Notes: generated from the sequence alone by a model not told the origin. 64,000 bases of DNA from Xanthomonas sacchari (GCF_040529065.1 NZ_CP132343.1:4605001-4669000); one strand, 5' to 3'; positions 36,717-44,629 are shown, counted from the first letter of the stretch. Numbers and translations are program-made.

Positions 36717-37478
36717 ATGCATATCGACACCCTGGGGCAAGGCCCCGATCTGGTCCTGCTGCACGGCTGGGCGTTGAACGGCGGCATCTTCGCGCCATTG
36801 GTCGAGCGCCTGTCGGCGCAGTACCGCCTGCATCTGGTGGACCTGCCCGGGCACGGCCACAGCCGCGGTGACGACACGCCGCTGGCACTGCCGCACGTGG
36901 TCAGCGCGATCGCCGCGGCCACGCCGCCAGCAGTGTGGCTGGGCTGGTCGCTGGGCGGGCTGTTCGCGCTGCACGCCGCCGCCACGCAACCGCAGGTGCG
37001 CGGGCTGGCGATGCTCGCGGCGACGCCACGCTTCGTGCGCGGCAGCGACTGGCCGCACGCGGTGGAGCCGCAGGTGTTCGCCCAGTTCGGCCACGATCTG
37101 GCCGAGGACTACCGCGGCACCCTCGACCGCTTCCTGGCGCTGGACACGCTCGGTTCGGCGCACGCACGCGCCGAACTGCGCACCCTGCGCGAAGCGCTCG
37201 ACGCCCGCGGCGCGCCCGACCCGCACGTGCTGCAGGACGGCCTGACCCTGCTGGAACGCACCGACCTGCGCCGCGCCCTGCCCGGCCTGCGCGTGCCCAG
37301 CCTGTGGATCGGCGGCCAGCGCGACCGCCTGGTCCCACCCGCGGGCATGGAGGCCGCCGCGGCGCTGGCGCCGAACGCGCGCGCACTGATCGTCGCCGGC
37401 GGCGGCCACGCCCCGTTCCTCGGTCATGCCGATACGGTGGCCGAGGCGCTGCGCGGATTCCTGGCAACGCTGGACTAG
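36717..37478 (+). CDS. bioH: Pimeloyl-ACP methyl ester carboxylesterase
   Basis: Removes the methyl group that BioC placed on the nascent pimeloyl chain, ending the disguised fatty acid cycle. The 253-residue alpha/beta hydrolase has VLLHGWALNGGIF near residue 12, the nucleophile S78 in GWSLGG, the Asp in GGQRDRLVPP and the His in AGGGHAPFLGH. It follows the DUF7079-like gene by 49 bases. It works with bioC at 39.0 kb, which is separated by an unrelated SDR gene and repeats. Confidence 0.93.
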   Translation: MHIDTLGQGPDLVLLHGWALNGGIFAPLVERLSAQYRLHLVDLPGHGHSRGDDTPLALPHVVSAIAAATPPAVWLGWSLGGLFALHAAATQPQVRGLAMLAATPRFVRGSDWPHAVEPQVFAQFGHDLAEDYRGTLDRFLALDTLGSAHARAELRTLREALDARGAPDPHVLQDGLTLLERTDLRRALPGLRVPSLWIGGQRDRLVPPAGMEAAAALAPNARALIVAGGGHAPFLGHADTVAEALRGFLATLD

Positions 37479-37510
37479 CGGCGTCGCGCCGCGCGTTCCA
37501 CGATGCTGTC

Positions 37511-37873
37511 GTAAGAGCGGCTTCAGCCGCGACACGCCTGCTGCATCTGGTCGCGGCTCAAGCCGCTCCTACAGGCGCTTGCGGCGAGCCCGCCGGGTGC
37601 ACTGTGGGAGGGACTTCAGTCCCGACGCATTGCGCCATCGGAAAGCGCACACCACCTCGCGCGTCGCGCGCTGCATGACAGTTGACTGGCACACTGCATC
37701 ACGCGACCCGCACCGACGTCAGAAAGACGCAAGCGGCTCCGCCGTGGGATTCAACTGTCGTGCCGCCGCGACAAGCGACGCCGAAAGCCGACTGACAGCC
37801 TCCGGCGTCGGGACGGAAGTCCCTCCCACAAGGATGCCGGCCACCCCTGTGGGAGCGACTGCAGTCGCGACGC
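37511..37873. repeat. Cluster of REP-like palindromes between bioH and the SDR gene
   Basis: Within the 533-base gap after bioH are two inverted units with GAGCGGCTTCAGCCGCGAC (37511-37533 and 37550-37572) and three units of a second subfamily: TGGGAGGGACTTCAGTCCCG (37603-37628), its inverse (37806-37830) and TGGGAGCGACTGCAGTCGCG (37848-37873). The first pair can fold as a long hairpin after bioH. Nothing else is recognised in the gap. Confidence 0.8.
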
Positions 37874-38011
37874 ATGGCAGCAAAACGCTGCGCAGCCAAG
37901 CCACTCCTGCACCTGCCGTGCGTGCTCAGTGTCCTCAACGTCGCGATGCGACACTGGCCGCCACCGCACCGATATCCGATCATCCTGGTTCCATCGAACC
38001 GGAGTGCAAGC

Positions 38012-38794
38012 ATGGACCTGGGAATCGCCGGCAAGTGGGCGCTGGTGTGCGCCGCGAGCAAGGGGCTGGGACTGGGTTGCGCGCAGGCCTTGGCCCGCGA
38101 AGGCGTGCACGTGGCGATCGTGGCGCGCGGCCAGGCCGGGCTCGATGCGGCCGCGACGCAGCTGCGCGCGCTCGAGGGCGGTGGCGAGGTGGTCGCCGTG
38201 GCCGCGGACATCGCCACCGAGGCAGGACGCGCCGCCGCACTGGCCGCCTGCCCGCAGGTCGACATCCTGATCAACAACGCCGGCGGGCCGCCGCCCGGCG
38301 ATTTCCGCGAGTGGGAGCGCGAGGACTGGCTGCGCGCGCTCGACGCCAACATGCTGGCGCCGATCGCGCTGATCCGCGCCACGGTCGATGCGATGCAGGC
38401 GCGCGGCTTCGGCCGCATCGTCAACATCACCTCCGCCGCGGTGAAAGCGCCGATCGACAGCCTGGGCCTGTCCAACGGCGCGCGCGCCGGCCTCACCGGC
38501 TTCGTCGCCGGGTTGGCGCGGCGCACGGTGGCGCACAACGTCACCATCAACAACCTGCTGCCCGGGCAGTTCGACACCGACCGGCTGCGCGGCAACATCG
38601 CCCACGCCGCTCAGCGCGAGGGCATCGACCCCGCCGCGCTGGCCGAACGCAAGCGCCAGCAGATCCCGGCCGGGCGCTTCGGCACCGCGGAGGAGTTCGG
38701 CGCGGCCTGCGCCTTCCTGTGCAGCGCGCAGGCCGGCTACCTCAGCGGACAGAACCTGTTGCTGGATGGCGGCAGCTATCCGGGGACGTTCTGA
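38012..38794 (+). CDS. SDR family oxidoreductase
   Basis: A 260-residue short-chain dehydrogenase with a slightly altered cofactor loop AASKGLGLGCAQALAREG (the usual TG is replaced by AA), ILINNAGGPPPGDF, the catalytic region IVNITSAAVKAPID, and a C-terminal GYLSGQNLLLDGGSYPG. The usual Y-x3-K is missing: the segment after the Ser reads LGLSNGARAGL, with Asn in the Tyr position and Ala before Arg. This occurs in a known atypical SDR branch, so redox chemistry may differ. GGAG precedes ATG 38012. It lies between bioH and bioC without a clear biotin role. Confidence 0.82.
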   Translation: MDLGIAGKWALVCAASKGLGLGCAQALAREGVHVAIVARGQAGLDAAATQLRALEGGGEVVAVAADIATEAGRAAALAACPQVDILINNAGGPPPGDFREWEREDWLRALDANMLAPIALIRATVDAMQARGFGRIVNITSAAVKAPIDSLGLSNGARAGLTGFVAGLARRTVAHNVTINNLLPGQFDTDRLRGNIAHAAQREGIDPAALAERKRQQIPAGRFGTAEEFGAACAFLCSAQAGYLSGQNLLLDGGSYPGTF

Positions 38795-38817
38795 AGAGCC
38801 GGGATTGGGGATTCGGG

Positions 38818-39050
38818 AGTGGGGATGCACAGCCGCGGTCGCGCCGCTTGGTCGGCGCGAGGCGCTGAACATGATGATCTGCGGACCACGCTGGCCACGA
38901 GGGAAAGGCGGCGATAAGGAACCGGCTGGATTCGACATCGGGAGTACGTAGCGGCGGTCGCGCCGCTGGATCGGCGCGAAGTGCGCAACGCGGTGATCCG
39001 CGCCACCGCTGGCCGCGGCGCGACGCCGGCGGCGATAATGCGCGGATGGA
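38818..39050 (+). repeat. Tandem duplication (two diverged copies, about 120 bp) upstream of bioC
   Basis: Copy 1 (from about 38818 to 38930) and copy 2 (from about 38938 to 39050) share GCGGTCGCGCCGCT, TCGGCGCGA, TGATC, CCACGCTGGCC/CACCGCTGGCC, GGCGGCGATAA and a terminal GGCTGGA/GGATGGA at an offset of 119-121 bases. Each copy carries a hairpin TCGCGCC-N8-GGCGCGA. Copy 2 runs into the bioC start codon. Copy 1 follows a GGGATTGGGGATTCGGGA repeat. Confidence 0.7.
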
Positions 39051-39936
39051 TCCTTCCGCGTTCGACTCCCAGCACATCCGCCGCGCCTTCGCGCGTGCGG
39101 CCGCCAGTTACGACGCCGCCGCGGCGCTGCAACGCGAGGTGCAGGGGCGCTTGCTGGAATCGCTGGACTACCTCGGCGACCGCGTGCCGCAGGTGATGCT
39201 GGACGTGGGCAGCGGTCCGGCACATGCCGCGGCGGCGATGAAGAAGCGCTGGCCGCGCGCGCAGGTGATCGCGCTCGACCAGGCCCTGCCGATGCTGCAG
39301 CAGGCCAAGCGCCAGGCCGGTTGGTGGAAGCCGTTCGGCCGCGTCTGCGCCGACGCGCGCGCCCTGCCGCTGGCCGAGCACAGCGTCGATGTGATCTTCA
39401 GCAATCTGTGCCTGCAGTGGGTCGAGGACCTGCCGGCGGTGTTCGCCGGGTTCCGCCGCGTGCTGCGCCCCGGCGGCCTGTTGCTGTGCTCCAGCTTCGG
39501 CCCGGACACCCTGATCGAGCTGCGCGAGGCCTTTGCCCAGGCCGACCGCACCACGCCGCACGTGAGCCGCTTTGCGCCGATCGCGCAGTTCGGCGATGCG
39601 CTGATGCTGTCCGGCTTCCGCGATCCGGTGCTGGACCGCGACGTGTTCAACCTCACCTATCCGGACCTTGCCGCGCTGATGCGCGAACTGCGCGCGATCG
39701 GCGCCACCAACGCGCTGCAGGCGCGCCGCCATACCCTCACCGGCCGCGGCCGGTTCGCCGCCGCCACTGCCGCCTACGAGCCGCTGCGCGGCGCCGACGG
39801 CACCCTGCCCAGCACCTGGGAAGTGATCTACGCACATGCCTGGGCGCCCCCGCCGGGCGCACCGATCCGCGAGGGCGGCGGCGAGATCGCCGCGGTGCCG
39901 CTGTCAGCGATCCCGATCCGCCGCCGCGGCGACTGA
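39046..39936 (+). CDS. bioC: Malonyl-ACP O-methyltransferase
   Basis: Methylates the free carboxyl of malonyl-ACP so the fatty acid machinery can build pimeloyl. The 296-residue class I methyltransferase has the BioC start DSQHIRRAFARAAASYD, SAM motif I MLDVGSGPAHAAAAM, VIALDQALPMLQQAK, and IFSNLCLQWVEDLP. Start ATG 39046 lies at the end of the duplicated upstream block. Its last 33 bases overlap the convergent glycosyltransferase gene on the other strand. Confidence 0.93.
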   Translation: MDPSAFDSQHIRRAFARAAASYDAAAALQREVQGRLLESLDYLGDRVPQVMLDVGSGPAHAAAAMKKRWPRAQVIALDQALPMLQQAKRQAGWWKPFGRVCADARALPLAEHSVDVIFSNLCLQWVEDLPAVFAGFRRVLRPGGLLLCSSFGPDTLIELREAFAQADRTTPHVSRFAPIAQFGDALMLSGFRDPVLDRDVFNLTYPDLAALMRELRAIGATNALQARRHTLTGRGRFAAATAAYEPLRGADGTLPSTWEVIYAHAWAPPPGAPIREGGGEIAAVPLSAIPIRRRGD

Positions 39937-41418
39937 GTCCGGCCGCACCCGGAACAGCACCCGGCCCTGGTAGGGCGTGCCCAACACCTGCGCCTGCGCC
40001 CCCTGCGCGGCGAGGCGCGCGGCCACCTGCGGCCAGGCGTCCTGCTTGCACACCCACACGCGCCCGGCGCGCGGTTGCCGCAACACCGTGAGCAGATCGG
40101 CGTCGTATTCGGGACCGAAGCGCGGCGTGTCGGACAACGGGTCCAGGCGGATCTTGCGCACCTGCGCGCCCAGTTCCAGGCGCAGGCCGTAGCGCGCCAT
40201 GTCCTCGACGAACACCACCTCGCGCACCGGCGCGCCGGCACGCTGCGCGATCGCCTGCGCCCAGGCGCCGGCATCCTTGTGCGTGGGCAGCAGCGCCACG
40301 GCCAGTTCGAGCGCCAGCAGCAACCCGCACCAGCCCAGCAGCCACGGCCAGCGCCACGGCGCGCGCCCCTCCTGCGCGCGCTGCCACGCCGCCAGCAACG
40401 CCAGCGGCACGAACAGCGGCAGCACGTACAGCGGCAGCCGCGAGCGCGACAGGCACAGCACCAGCAGCGGCAGCAGCAGCCACAGGGTCAGCAGCAGCGG
40501 CGCAGCCTGCTGCAGGCGTAGCGCCGGATCGCGCCACCATTCCCGCAGCTGCCGCGGCAACTGCCAGGCCCAACGCGCCAGCGCCGGCGTCCACGGCAGC
40601 GTGCCCAGGACCAGGATCGGCGCATACGCCACCGCCCAGCCGTACCACTGCGCGTTGCGCCCGAACGCGTCGCTGGCCACGCGCTTGACCACCTCGTCGC
40701 CGACGAAGTACTGCAGCAATCCGGGATGGCCGCGGATCACCGCCAGGTACCAGGGCAGCGCCAGCACCACGAACAGGACGATGCCGGAGAGCTGCAGCGC
40801 GCGCCGCGGCGGCCCCGGCGTCACCGCGTTGAACAGCAGCAGCGCCGGCAGCGGCAGCAGGCCCGGCGGCCCCTTGGTCATGAACGCCAGGGCGAAGCCG
40901 GCCCACATCGCCGCGATCCAGCGCTTGCCCTGTCCGGGCGGATGCGCCCGCGCTTCGACGAAGGCCCACACCGCCAGGGTCTCGCAGGCGGCGAGCAGGA
41001 AGTCGGTGGAAATCCATTGCGCCGCGCCGAACGGCGCCAGCATGGTCGCGTACAGCAGCGCCGCCTGCGCCGGCAGCTCAGGGCGTTCGGGAAACAGCCG
41101 CGCGGCCAGGCGCCACACCAGCAGCACGCACAGCAGGTAGGACAGCGCCGACGGCAACCGCGCCGCCCAGGGCGACGGCCCGAACACGGCGACGCTGGCG
41201 GCGATCGCCCAGTAGGTCAGCGGCGGCTTGGTCCAGTGCGCCACGTCCTCGCTGCGGCGGGGTGTGAGCCAGTCGCCGCTGTGCAGCATGTTCAACGCGA
41301 CATTGGAGTAGCGGCCCTCGTCGGCATCCCAGATGCCGCGGGCGCCGAGCAGGGCCAGCGCGAGCGTGCAGGCCAGCAGCGCCACCGCGACGGCCGGGGA
41401 ACGAAGCAGCGCGCGCAT
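39904..41418 (-). CDS. ArnT-like glycosyltransferase family 39 membrane protein
   Basis: A 504-residue polyprenyl-phosphate-sugar-dependent transferase of the GT-C type with about 11-12 hydrophobic segments. The first loop DADEGRYSNVALNMLHSGDWLTPR carries the catalytic-type Asp/Glu-rich motif of the ArnT/PMT_2 family, and KPPLTYWAIA follows. Such proteins add 4-aminoarabinose to lipid A or sugars to proteins or glycans. No arn cluster is adjacent, so the donor is unknown. It converges with and overlaps bioC by 33 bases. Confidence 0.85.
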   Translation of the reverse strand: MRALLRSPAVAVALLACTLALALLGARGIWDADEGRYSNVALNMLHSGDWLTPRRSEDVAHWTKPPLTYWAIAASVAVFGPSPWAARLPSALSYLLCVLLVWRLAARLFPERPELPAQAALLYATMLAPFGAAQWISTDFLLAACETLAVWAFVEARAHPPGQGKRWIAAMWAGFALAFMTKGPPGLLPLPALLLFNAVTPGPPRRALQLSGIVLFVVLALPWYLAVIRGHPGLLQYFVGDEVVKRVASDAFGRNAQWYGWAVAYAPILVLGTLPWTPALARWAWQLPRQLREWWRDPALRLQQAAPLLLTLWLLLPLLVLCLSRSRLPLYVLPLFVPLALLAAWQRAQEGRAPWRWPWLLGWCGLLLALELAVALLPTHKDAGAWAQAIAQRAGAPVREVVFVEDMARYGLRLELGAQVRKIRLDPLSDTPRFGPEYDADLLTVLRQPRAGRVWVCKQDAWPQVAARLAAQGAQAQVLGTPYQGRVLFRVRPDSVAAAADRDR

Positions 41419-41507
41419 CGGCAGTCCTCTCGGTCGACGCGGCGACCATAGTCACCGCGCCTGCGGCCGCAGATGACGGCCGGCGGACAGTTTTGCGACA
41501 GCGCGAA

Positions 41508-41530
41508 CGCGCCGGCCTCGGGCCGGCGCG
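41508..41530 (-). terminator. GC-rich stem-loop after the NTF2-like gene
   Basis: CGCGCCGGCC-TCG-GGCCGGCGCG is a perfect ten-base stem with a three-base loop, starting five bases after the stop of the leftward NTF2-like gene. No U-run follows. Confidence 0.5.
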
Positions 41531-41534
41531 CGGC

Positions 41535-41963
41535 TCAGGCGGAGACCTGCGCGATCCAGTCTTCCAGGTTGTAGTAGTTGCTGACCCGGGCGATCCTGCC
41601 GTCGCGGATGTCGAAGAACGCCCCGCCCGGCAGCACGTAGCGTTGGCCGCGCGCCTCCGGCAGGCCGGTATCGGTGTGGTGGTATTCGCCATGCACCACG
41701 TACTCGGCGGCGGCGCGGCGGCCGTCCTGTGCGGCCAGCACCACGATGTCGTGCAGCTGCTCGCGGTAGCTGGCGTTCATGCGCTGCAGGAAGGCGGCGA
41801 ACGCGTCCTTGCCGGTCTCGCGCGCGCCCTGGTTGAGATCGTGGGCGACATCGTCGCTGAGCATGCCCAGCATGCCGTCCCAGTCGCCGCGGTTGAACGC
41901 CGCGTAATAGGCCTGGACCAGGGCGATGGCCTGGTCCTGCGCAGGAACTCCGTGGTTGCTCAT
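41535..41963 (-). CDS. NTF2-like/SnoaL-type nuclear transport factor 2 family protein
   Basis: A 142-residue cone-shaped alpha+beta protein of the SnoaL/ketosteroid isomerase-like class: VQAYYAAFNRGDWDGMLGMLSDDVAHDLNQG at the start (residues about 16-46), a middle EYVVHGEYHHTDTG with paired His, and YVLPGGAFFDIRDGRIARVSNYYNLEDW at the end. Ligand or activity cannot be named. It sits between the glycosyltransferase and ydcF genes on the same strand, with 31 bases to the latter. Confidence 0.8.
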   Translation of the reverse strand: MSNHGVPAQDQAIALVQAYYAAFNRGDWDGMLGMLSDDVAHDLNQGARETGKDAFAAFLQRMNASYREQLHDIVVLAAQDGRRAAAEYVVHGEYHHTDTGLPEARGQRYVLPGGAFFDIRDGRIARVSNYYNLEDWIAQVSA

Positions 41964-41994
41964 GGCTGCAGCCCTCCGGCCGGGGAAAGGCCCA

Positions 41995-42618
41995 TCATAC
42001 GGTCTCGCCGCCGTGCTCGACGCCCCGCTCCAGCAGGTCGCGATGGAAGAAGTACAGCTCCTGCAGCAGGAAGCGCCAGCGGGTCTGGAAGCTGCGGAAG
42101 CGGCTGCTCGGCGTCGACGACGCCAGCGCGTCGATCTGCAGCTCCTCGCACAGCCGCAGCGCCCGCGCCATGTGCAGCGGATCGCTGACCACGATGGCCC
42201 GGTGCAGGCCGTGTTCGCGCATCAGCCGGCGCGCCTCGATCAGGTTCTGCCGGGTGGTGCGCGAGACCGTCTCGATCAGGATCGCGTCGGCCGGCACGTC
42301 GTGGCGCAGCGCGTAGCGCCTTGCGACCTGCGACTCGGCGAAGCGCGCGCCGTTGCCGAAGCCGCCGGTGAAGATCAGGGTCGGCGCGTAGCCGCGCTGG
42401 TACAGGTCCAGGCCGTGGCGGATGCGCTCCTCGAACACCGGCGAGGGCTTGGCGTCGTAGGCCGCCGCGCCGAGCACGATGATCGCGTCGGCCGGCGCCG
42501 CCTGGTCGCGGTCGCCGACCCAGACGATGTAGATCGCCACGCCCAGCAACCACAGCCCCAGCAGCGCCGCCAGGCGCAGCAGCCAGCGCAGCCAGCGGAA
42601 CCCGCGCCGCGCGCTCAT
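41995..42618 (-). CDS. YdcF/DUF218 family membrane-anchored protein
   Basis: A 207-residue protein with one N-terminal membrane helix (LLRLAALLGLWLLGVAIYIVWV) and a DUF218 Rossmann-like domain: ADAIIVLGAAAYDAKPSPVFEERIRHGLDLY, TGGFGNGARFAES, ETVSRTTRQNLIEAR and VVSDPLHMARAL. The family (YdcF, SanA, ElyC) affects envelope processes, but the reaction is unknown. The ATG at 42618 overlaps the upstream gene stop by four bases. Confidence 0.85.
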   Translation of the reverse strand: MSARRGFRWLRWLLRLAALLGLWLLGVAIYIVWVGDRDQAAPADAIIVLGAAAYDAKPSPVFEERIRHGLDLYQRGYAPTLIFTGGFGNGARFAESQVARRYALRHDVPADAILIETVSRTTRQNLIEARRLMREHGLHRAIVVSDPLHMARALRLCEELQIDALASSTPSSRFRSFQTRWRFLLQELYFFHRDLLERGVEHGGETV

Positions 42619-43574
42619 GCCGCGCCCCACGGCAGGGCGTCCAGGTCGACGTTGCCGCCGGACAGGATCACCCCCACCCGGCGCCCGGCGAAACGCGCCG
42701 GCTGCGCCAGCACTGCCGCCAGGGCGATCGCCGAGGACGGCTCCACCACCTGCTTGAGCACCTGCCACAGCAGCCGCATCGCCGCCACGGTGGCCGCGTC
42801 CTCGACCACCAGCACCTCGGCATGGCCGTGCAGCAGGGCGAAGTTCGGCGCGCCCAGGCTGCCGCGCAGGCCGTCGCAGACGGTGTCCGGGACCATGTCC
42901 AGGCGGCGCTCGCCAGCGGCCAGTGAGCGCGCGGTGTCGGCGGCACCGGCTGGCTCGGCCAGCAGCAGCTGCGCCTGCGGCGCCCGCGCCGACAGCGCCA
43001 GGCGGCTGCCCGCGGCCAGGCCGCCGCCGCCCACCGGCACCACCAGCAGGTCCAGCCCGCCGCTGGCGTCCAGCAATTCCAGCGCGGCGGTGCCCTGCCC
43101 GGCGATCACCGCCGGATCGGCATAGGGATGCACCAGGGTCGCGCCGGTGTCGCGCTGCACCTGCGCGCACAGCGCCTCGCGTGCGGCGATGCTCGGCGCG
43201 CAGCGCCACAGCGTGGCGCCGTGGCGGGCGATGTTGGCGAGCTTGGCGGCGACCGCGCCGTCCGGCACCACCACGTGGCAGCCGATGCCGCGGGTGCGCG
43301 CGGCCAGGGCCAGGGCCGCGCCGTGGTTGCCCGAGGAGTGGGTGACCACCCCACAGGCCGCCTGGGCCGGGTCCAGCGCCCACACCGCGTTGCAGGCGCC
43401 GCGGAACTTGAACGCGCCGCCGCGCTGCAGGTGTTCGGCCTTGAAGTACAGCTGCGCACCGGTGGCGGCATCCAGCGCCCGCGAACGCAGCGCCGGGGTG
43501 GGCCGCGCGTGCGCGGCAATGCGTGCGGCGGCCGCCAGGACGTCGCCGAACTCGGGCAGAAAACGTGAGACCAT
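42615..43574 (-). CDS. PLP-dependent threonine/serine dehydratase or racemase-like enzyme
   Basis: A 319-residue fold type II PLP enzyme. The PLP lysine lies in GGAFKFRGACNAV near residue 55, the substrate loop is THSSGNHGAALALAA, and the phosphate loop is VPVGGGGLAAGSRLAL. Length without a C-terminal ACT-like regulatory domain fits catabolic dehydratases and serine racemase. It forms a two-gene unit with the ydcF-like gene by ATGA overlap and is divergent from the lipoprotein gene. Confidence 0.87.
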   Translation of the reverse strand: MVSRFLPEFGDVLAAAARIAAHARPTPALRSRALDAATGAQLYFKAEHLQRGGAFKFRGACNAVWALDPAQAACGVVTHSSGNHGAALALAARTRGIGCHVVVPDGAVAAKLANIARHGATLWRCAPSIAAREALCAQVQRDTGATLVHPYADPAVIAGQGTAALELLDASGGLDLLVVPVGGGGLAAGSRLALSARAPQAQLLLAEPAGAADTARSLAAGERRLDMVPDTVCDGLRGSLGAPNFALLHGHAEVLVVEDAATVAAMRLLWQVLKQVVEPSSAIALAAVLAQPARFAGRRVGVILSGGNVDLDALPWGAA

Positions 43575-43738
43575 GCGCGAAAGGGTAGCGTATCGTCGCC
43601 AAACTGCAGCGTCCGCAACCGGCGCAGGTTCGCCGCCGTTGCGCGCGACTTAAGCGTTCAAGTGCACCGCGGGAAGTTAAGGGGGGATTCAATGCAACGG
43701 ACCGAACCTGTCAGCCAGCCTGCTGGAGGGCAAACGCC

Positions 43739-44260
43739 ATGAAACTGCGCCTGATCTGCGCCGCTGGACTGCTGGCCGCACTGGGCGGCTGTGCCACCTA
43801 CGACTACGCCGGAGGCGGTGAGGGTGGCTACTACCGTGGCGCGCCCTCGGTCGAATACCGCTATCCGCCCGGTTACTCCGAGTACTACTCGCCGTACGGC
43901 GCCGTGCCCTATTACGGTTACGGCCCGGCCTACTACGGCTACTACGGGTACGGGGTGCCGTATTACTACTATCGCGGCTACGACGGCCCGCGCCACCGCC
44001 CGCCGCCGCGCCCGCGGCCGGACGACGGCGGTTCGGCACCGCCGCCGCCGCCACCCAGCGTCGGCGGTCGGGTGCCGTCGCCCTGGCGCAACCTGGACCG
44101 CCTGCGCCGTCCGGACGCGCTCAATTCGACGCCGCGGCCGCAGTCGATGCAGCCGCCGCGCCCGGCGATGCAGCGCCCCGAGGGGGTCCAGCGGCCGCCC
44201 GCACCGCGCCCCGGCAATATGGGACGCAGCAATGGGACACGTCGCACACTCGAACCCTGA
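43739..44260 (+). CDS. Tyr/Gly/Pro-rich lipoprotein
   Basis: A 173-residue exported lipoprotein: signal sequence MKLRLICAAGLLAALGGC with the lipobox LGGC, so lipidated Cys18. Residues 25-80 are extremely Tyr/Gly-rich (YYGYGPAYYGYYGYGVPYYYY), then a Pro/Arg-rich stretch with a run of six Pro, and an Arg/Pro-rich tail. The composition suggests a flexible, wall- or surface-interacting protein; function is unknown. It is divergent from the dehydratase. Confidence 0.72.
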   Translation: MKLRLICAAGLLAALGGCATYDYAGGGEGGYYRGAPSVEYRYPPGYSEYYSPYGAVPYYGYGPAYYGYYGYGVPYYYYRGYDGPRHRPPPRPRPDDGGSAPPPPPPSVGGRVPSPWRNLDRLRRPDALNSTPRPQSMQPPRPAMQRPEGVQRPPAPRPGNMGRSNGTRRTLEP

Positions 44261-44427
44261 GAAAGGGCTTGCGTTCGCCTGTCCCAGCACGCACTCTACG
44301 TCCTACGGGGTGACCGCCTGCGTCGCTTTATGACCCGAAGGGGTTGACCCCACCGTCTATGTCGATGTCCGGCAGGGAAATCTGGATCCCCCCTGTTCCG
44401 GCCCTGTCGGGCGTCGGCGCCTCACAA
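44261..44427. other. Non-coding stretch after the lipoprotein gene
   Basis: Between the lipoprotein stop and the first terminator hairpin there are about 170 bases without a supportable gene. Further right, up to mnmG at 44770, the sequence holds two hairpins and the predicted small RNA listed separately. Confidence 0.45.
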
Positions 44428-44457
44428 CGAAAAGCCCCGGTCCGCCGGGGCTTTTCG
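44428..44457. terminator. Bidirectional intrinsic terminator
   Basis: CGAAAAGCCCCGG-TCCG-CCGGGGCTTTTCG is a 13-base perfect stem with a tetraloop. The outer A4/T4 pairs supply a short U-run in either direction. It probably ends the lipoprotein transcript from the left and backs up the leftward RNA from the right. Confidence 0.8.
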
Positions 44458-44512
44458 CGTTGGGGCCTTGTCATTGCTGGCGCGGCGCCGGCAACCGGCG
44501 AAAGACGGGCAT

Positions 44513-44546
44513 AAAAAAGGGCCGGTAGTCCCCCGACTACCGGCCC
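44513..44546 (-). terminator. Intrinsic terminator of the predicted small RNA
   Basis: The minus strand reads a 12-base perfect GC-rich stem with a GGGG tetraloop (44519-44546), then TTTTTT (44518-44513). This is a textbook Rho-independent terminator and works only leftward. Confidence 0.88.
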
Positions 44547-44629
44547 CCAGCTCCCCCAACGTGCGCGTGACTGGCCCCTGTTCCAATTCCAGTCATACGC
44601 CCCTGACGCATTGCCACGTTGGGTGCAGT
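44513..44629 (-). ncRNA. Predicted sigma-54-dependent small RNA, about 115 nt
   Basis: On the minus strand, a start expected near 44629 (12 bases after the -12 GC) leads into an RNA with an outer stem CCCAACGTG/CACGTTGGG (44615-44623 with 44555-44563). Inside is a stem TGACTGG/CCAGTCA extended by GCG/CGC (44565-44574 with 44589-44600). A terminal 12-base stem GGGCCGGTAGTC/GACTACCGGCCC with a GGGG loop is followed by six U. Loops are G-rich and contain several GGA and GGGG motifs. No reading frame is apparent. It lies antisense to the upstream leader region of mnmG. I do not recognise the family. Confidence 0.65.

Noticed and set aside
37479-38011. Possible CRISPR array or insertion sequence in the repeat-rich gap after bioH
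   Set aside because: Units are inverted palindromes of two subfamilies with irregular spacing, not regular direct repeats with spacers, and no transposase frame is present.
44519-44629. A plus-strand small RNA with C-rich loops (sX13-like) at the same place
   Set aside because: The folded stems exist on both strands, but the plus strand has no U-tract after the structure and no clear promoter before it, while the minus strand has both a sigma-54 promoter and a U6 terminator.
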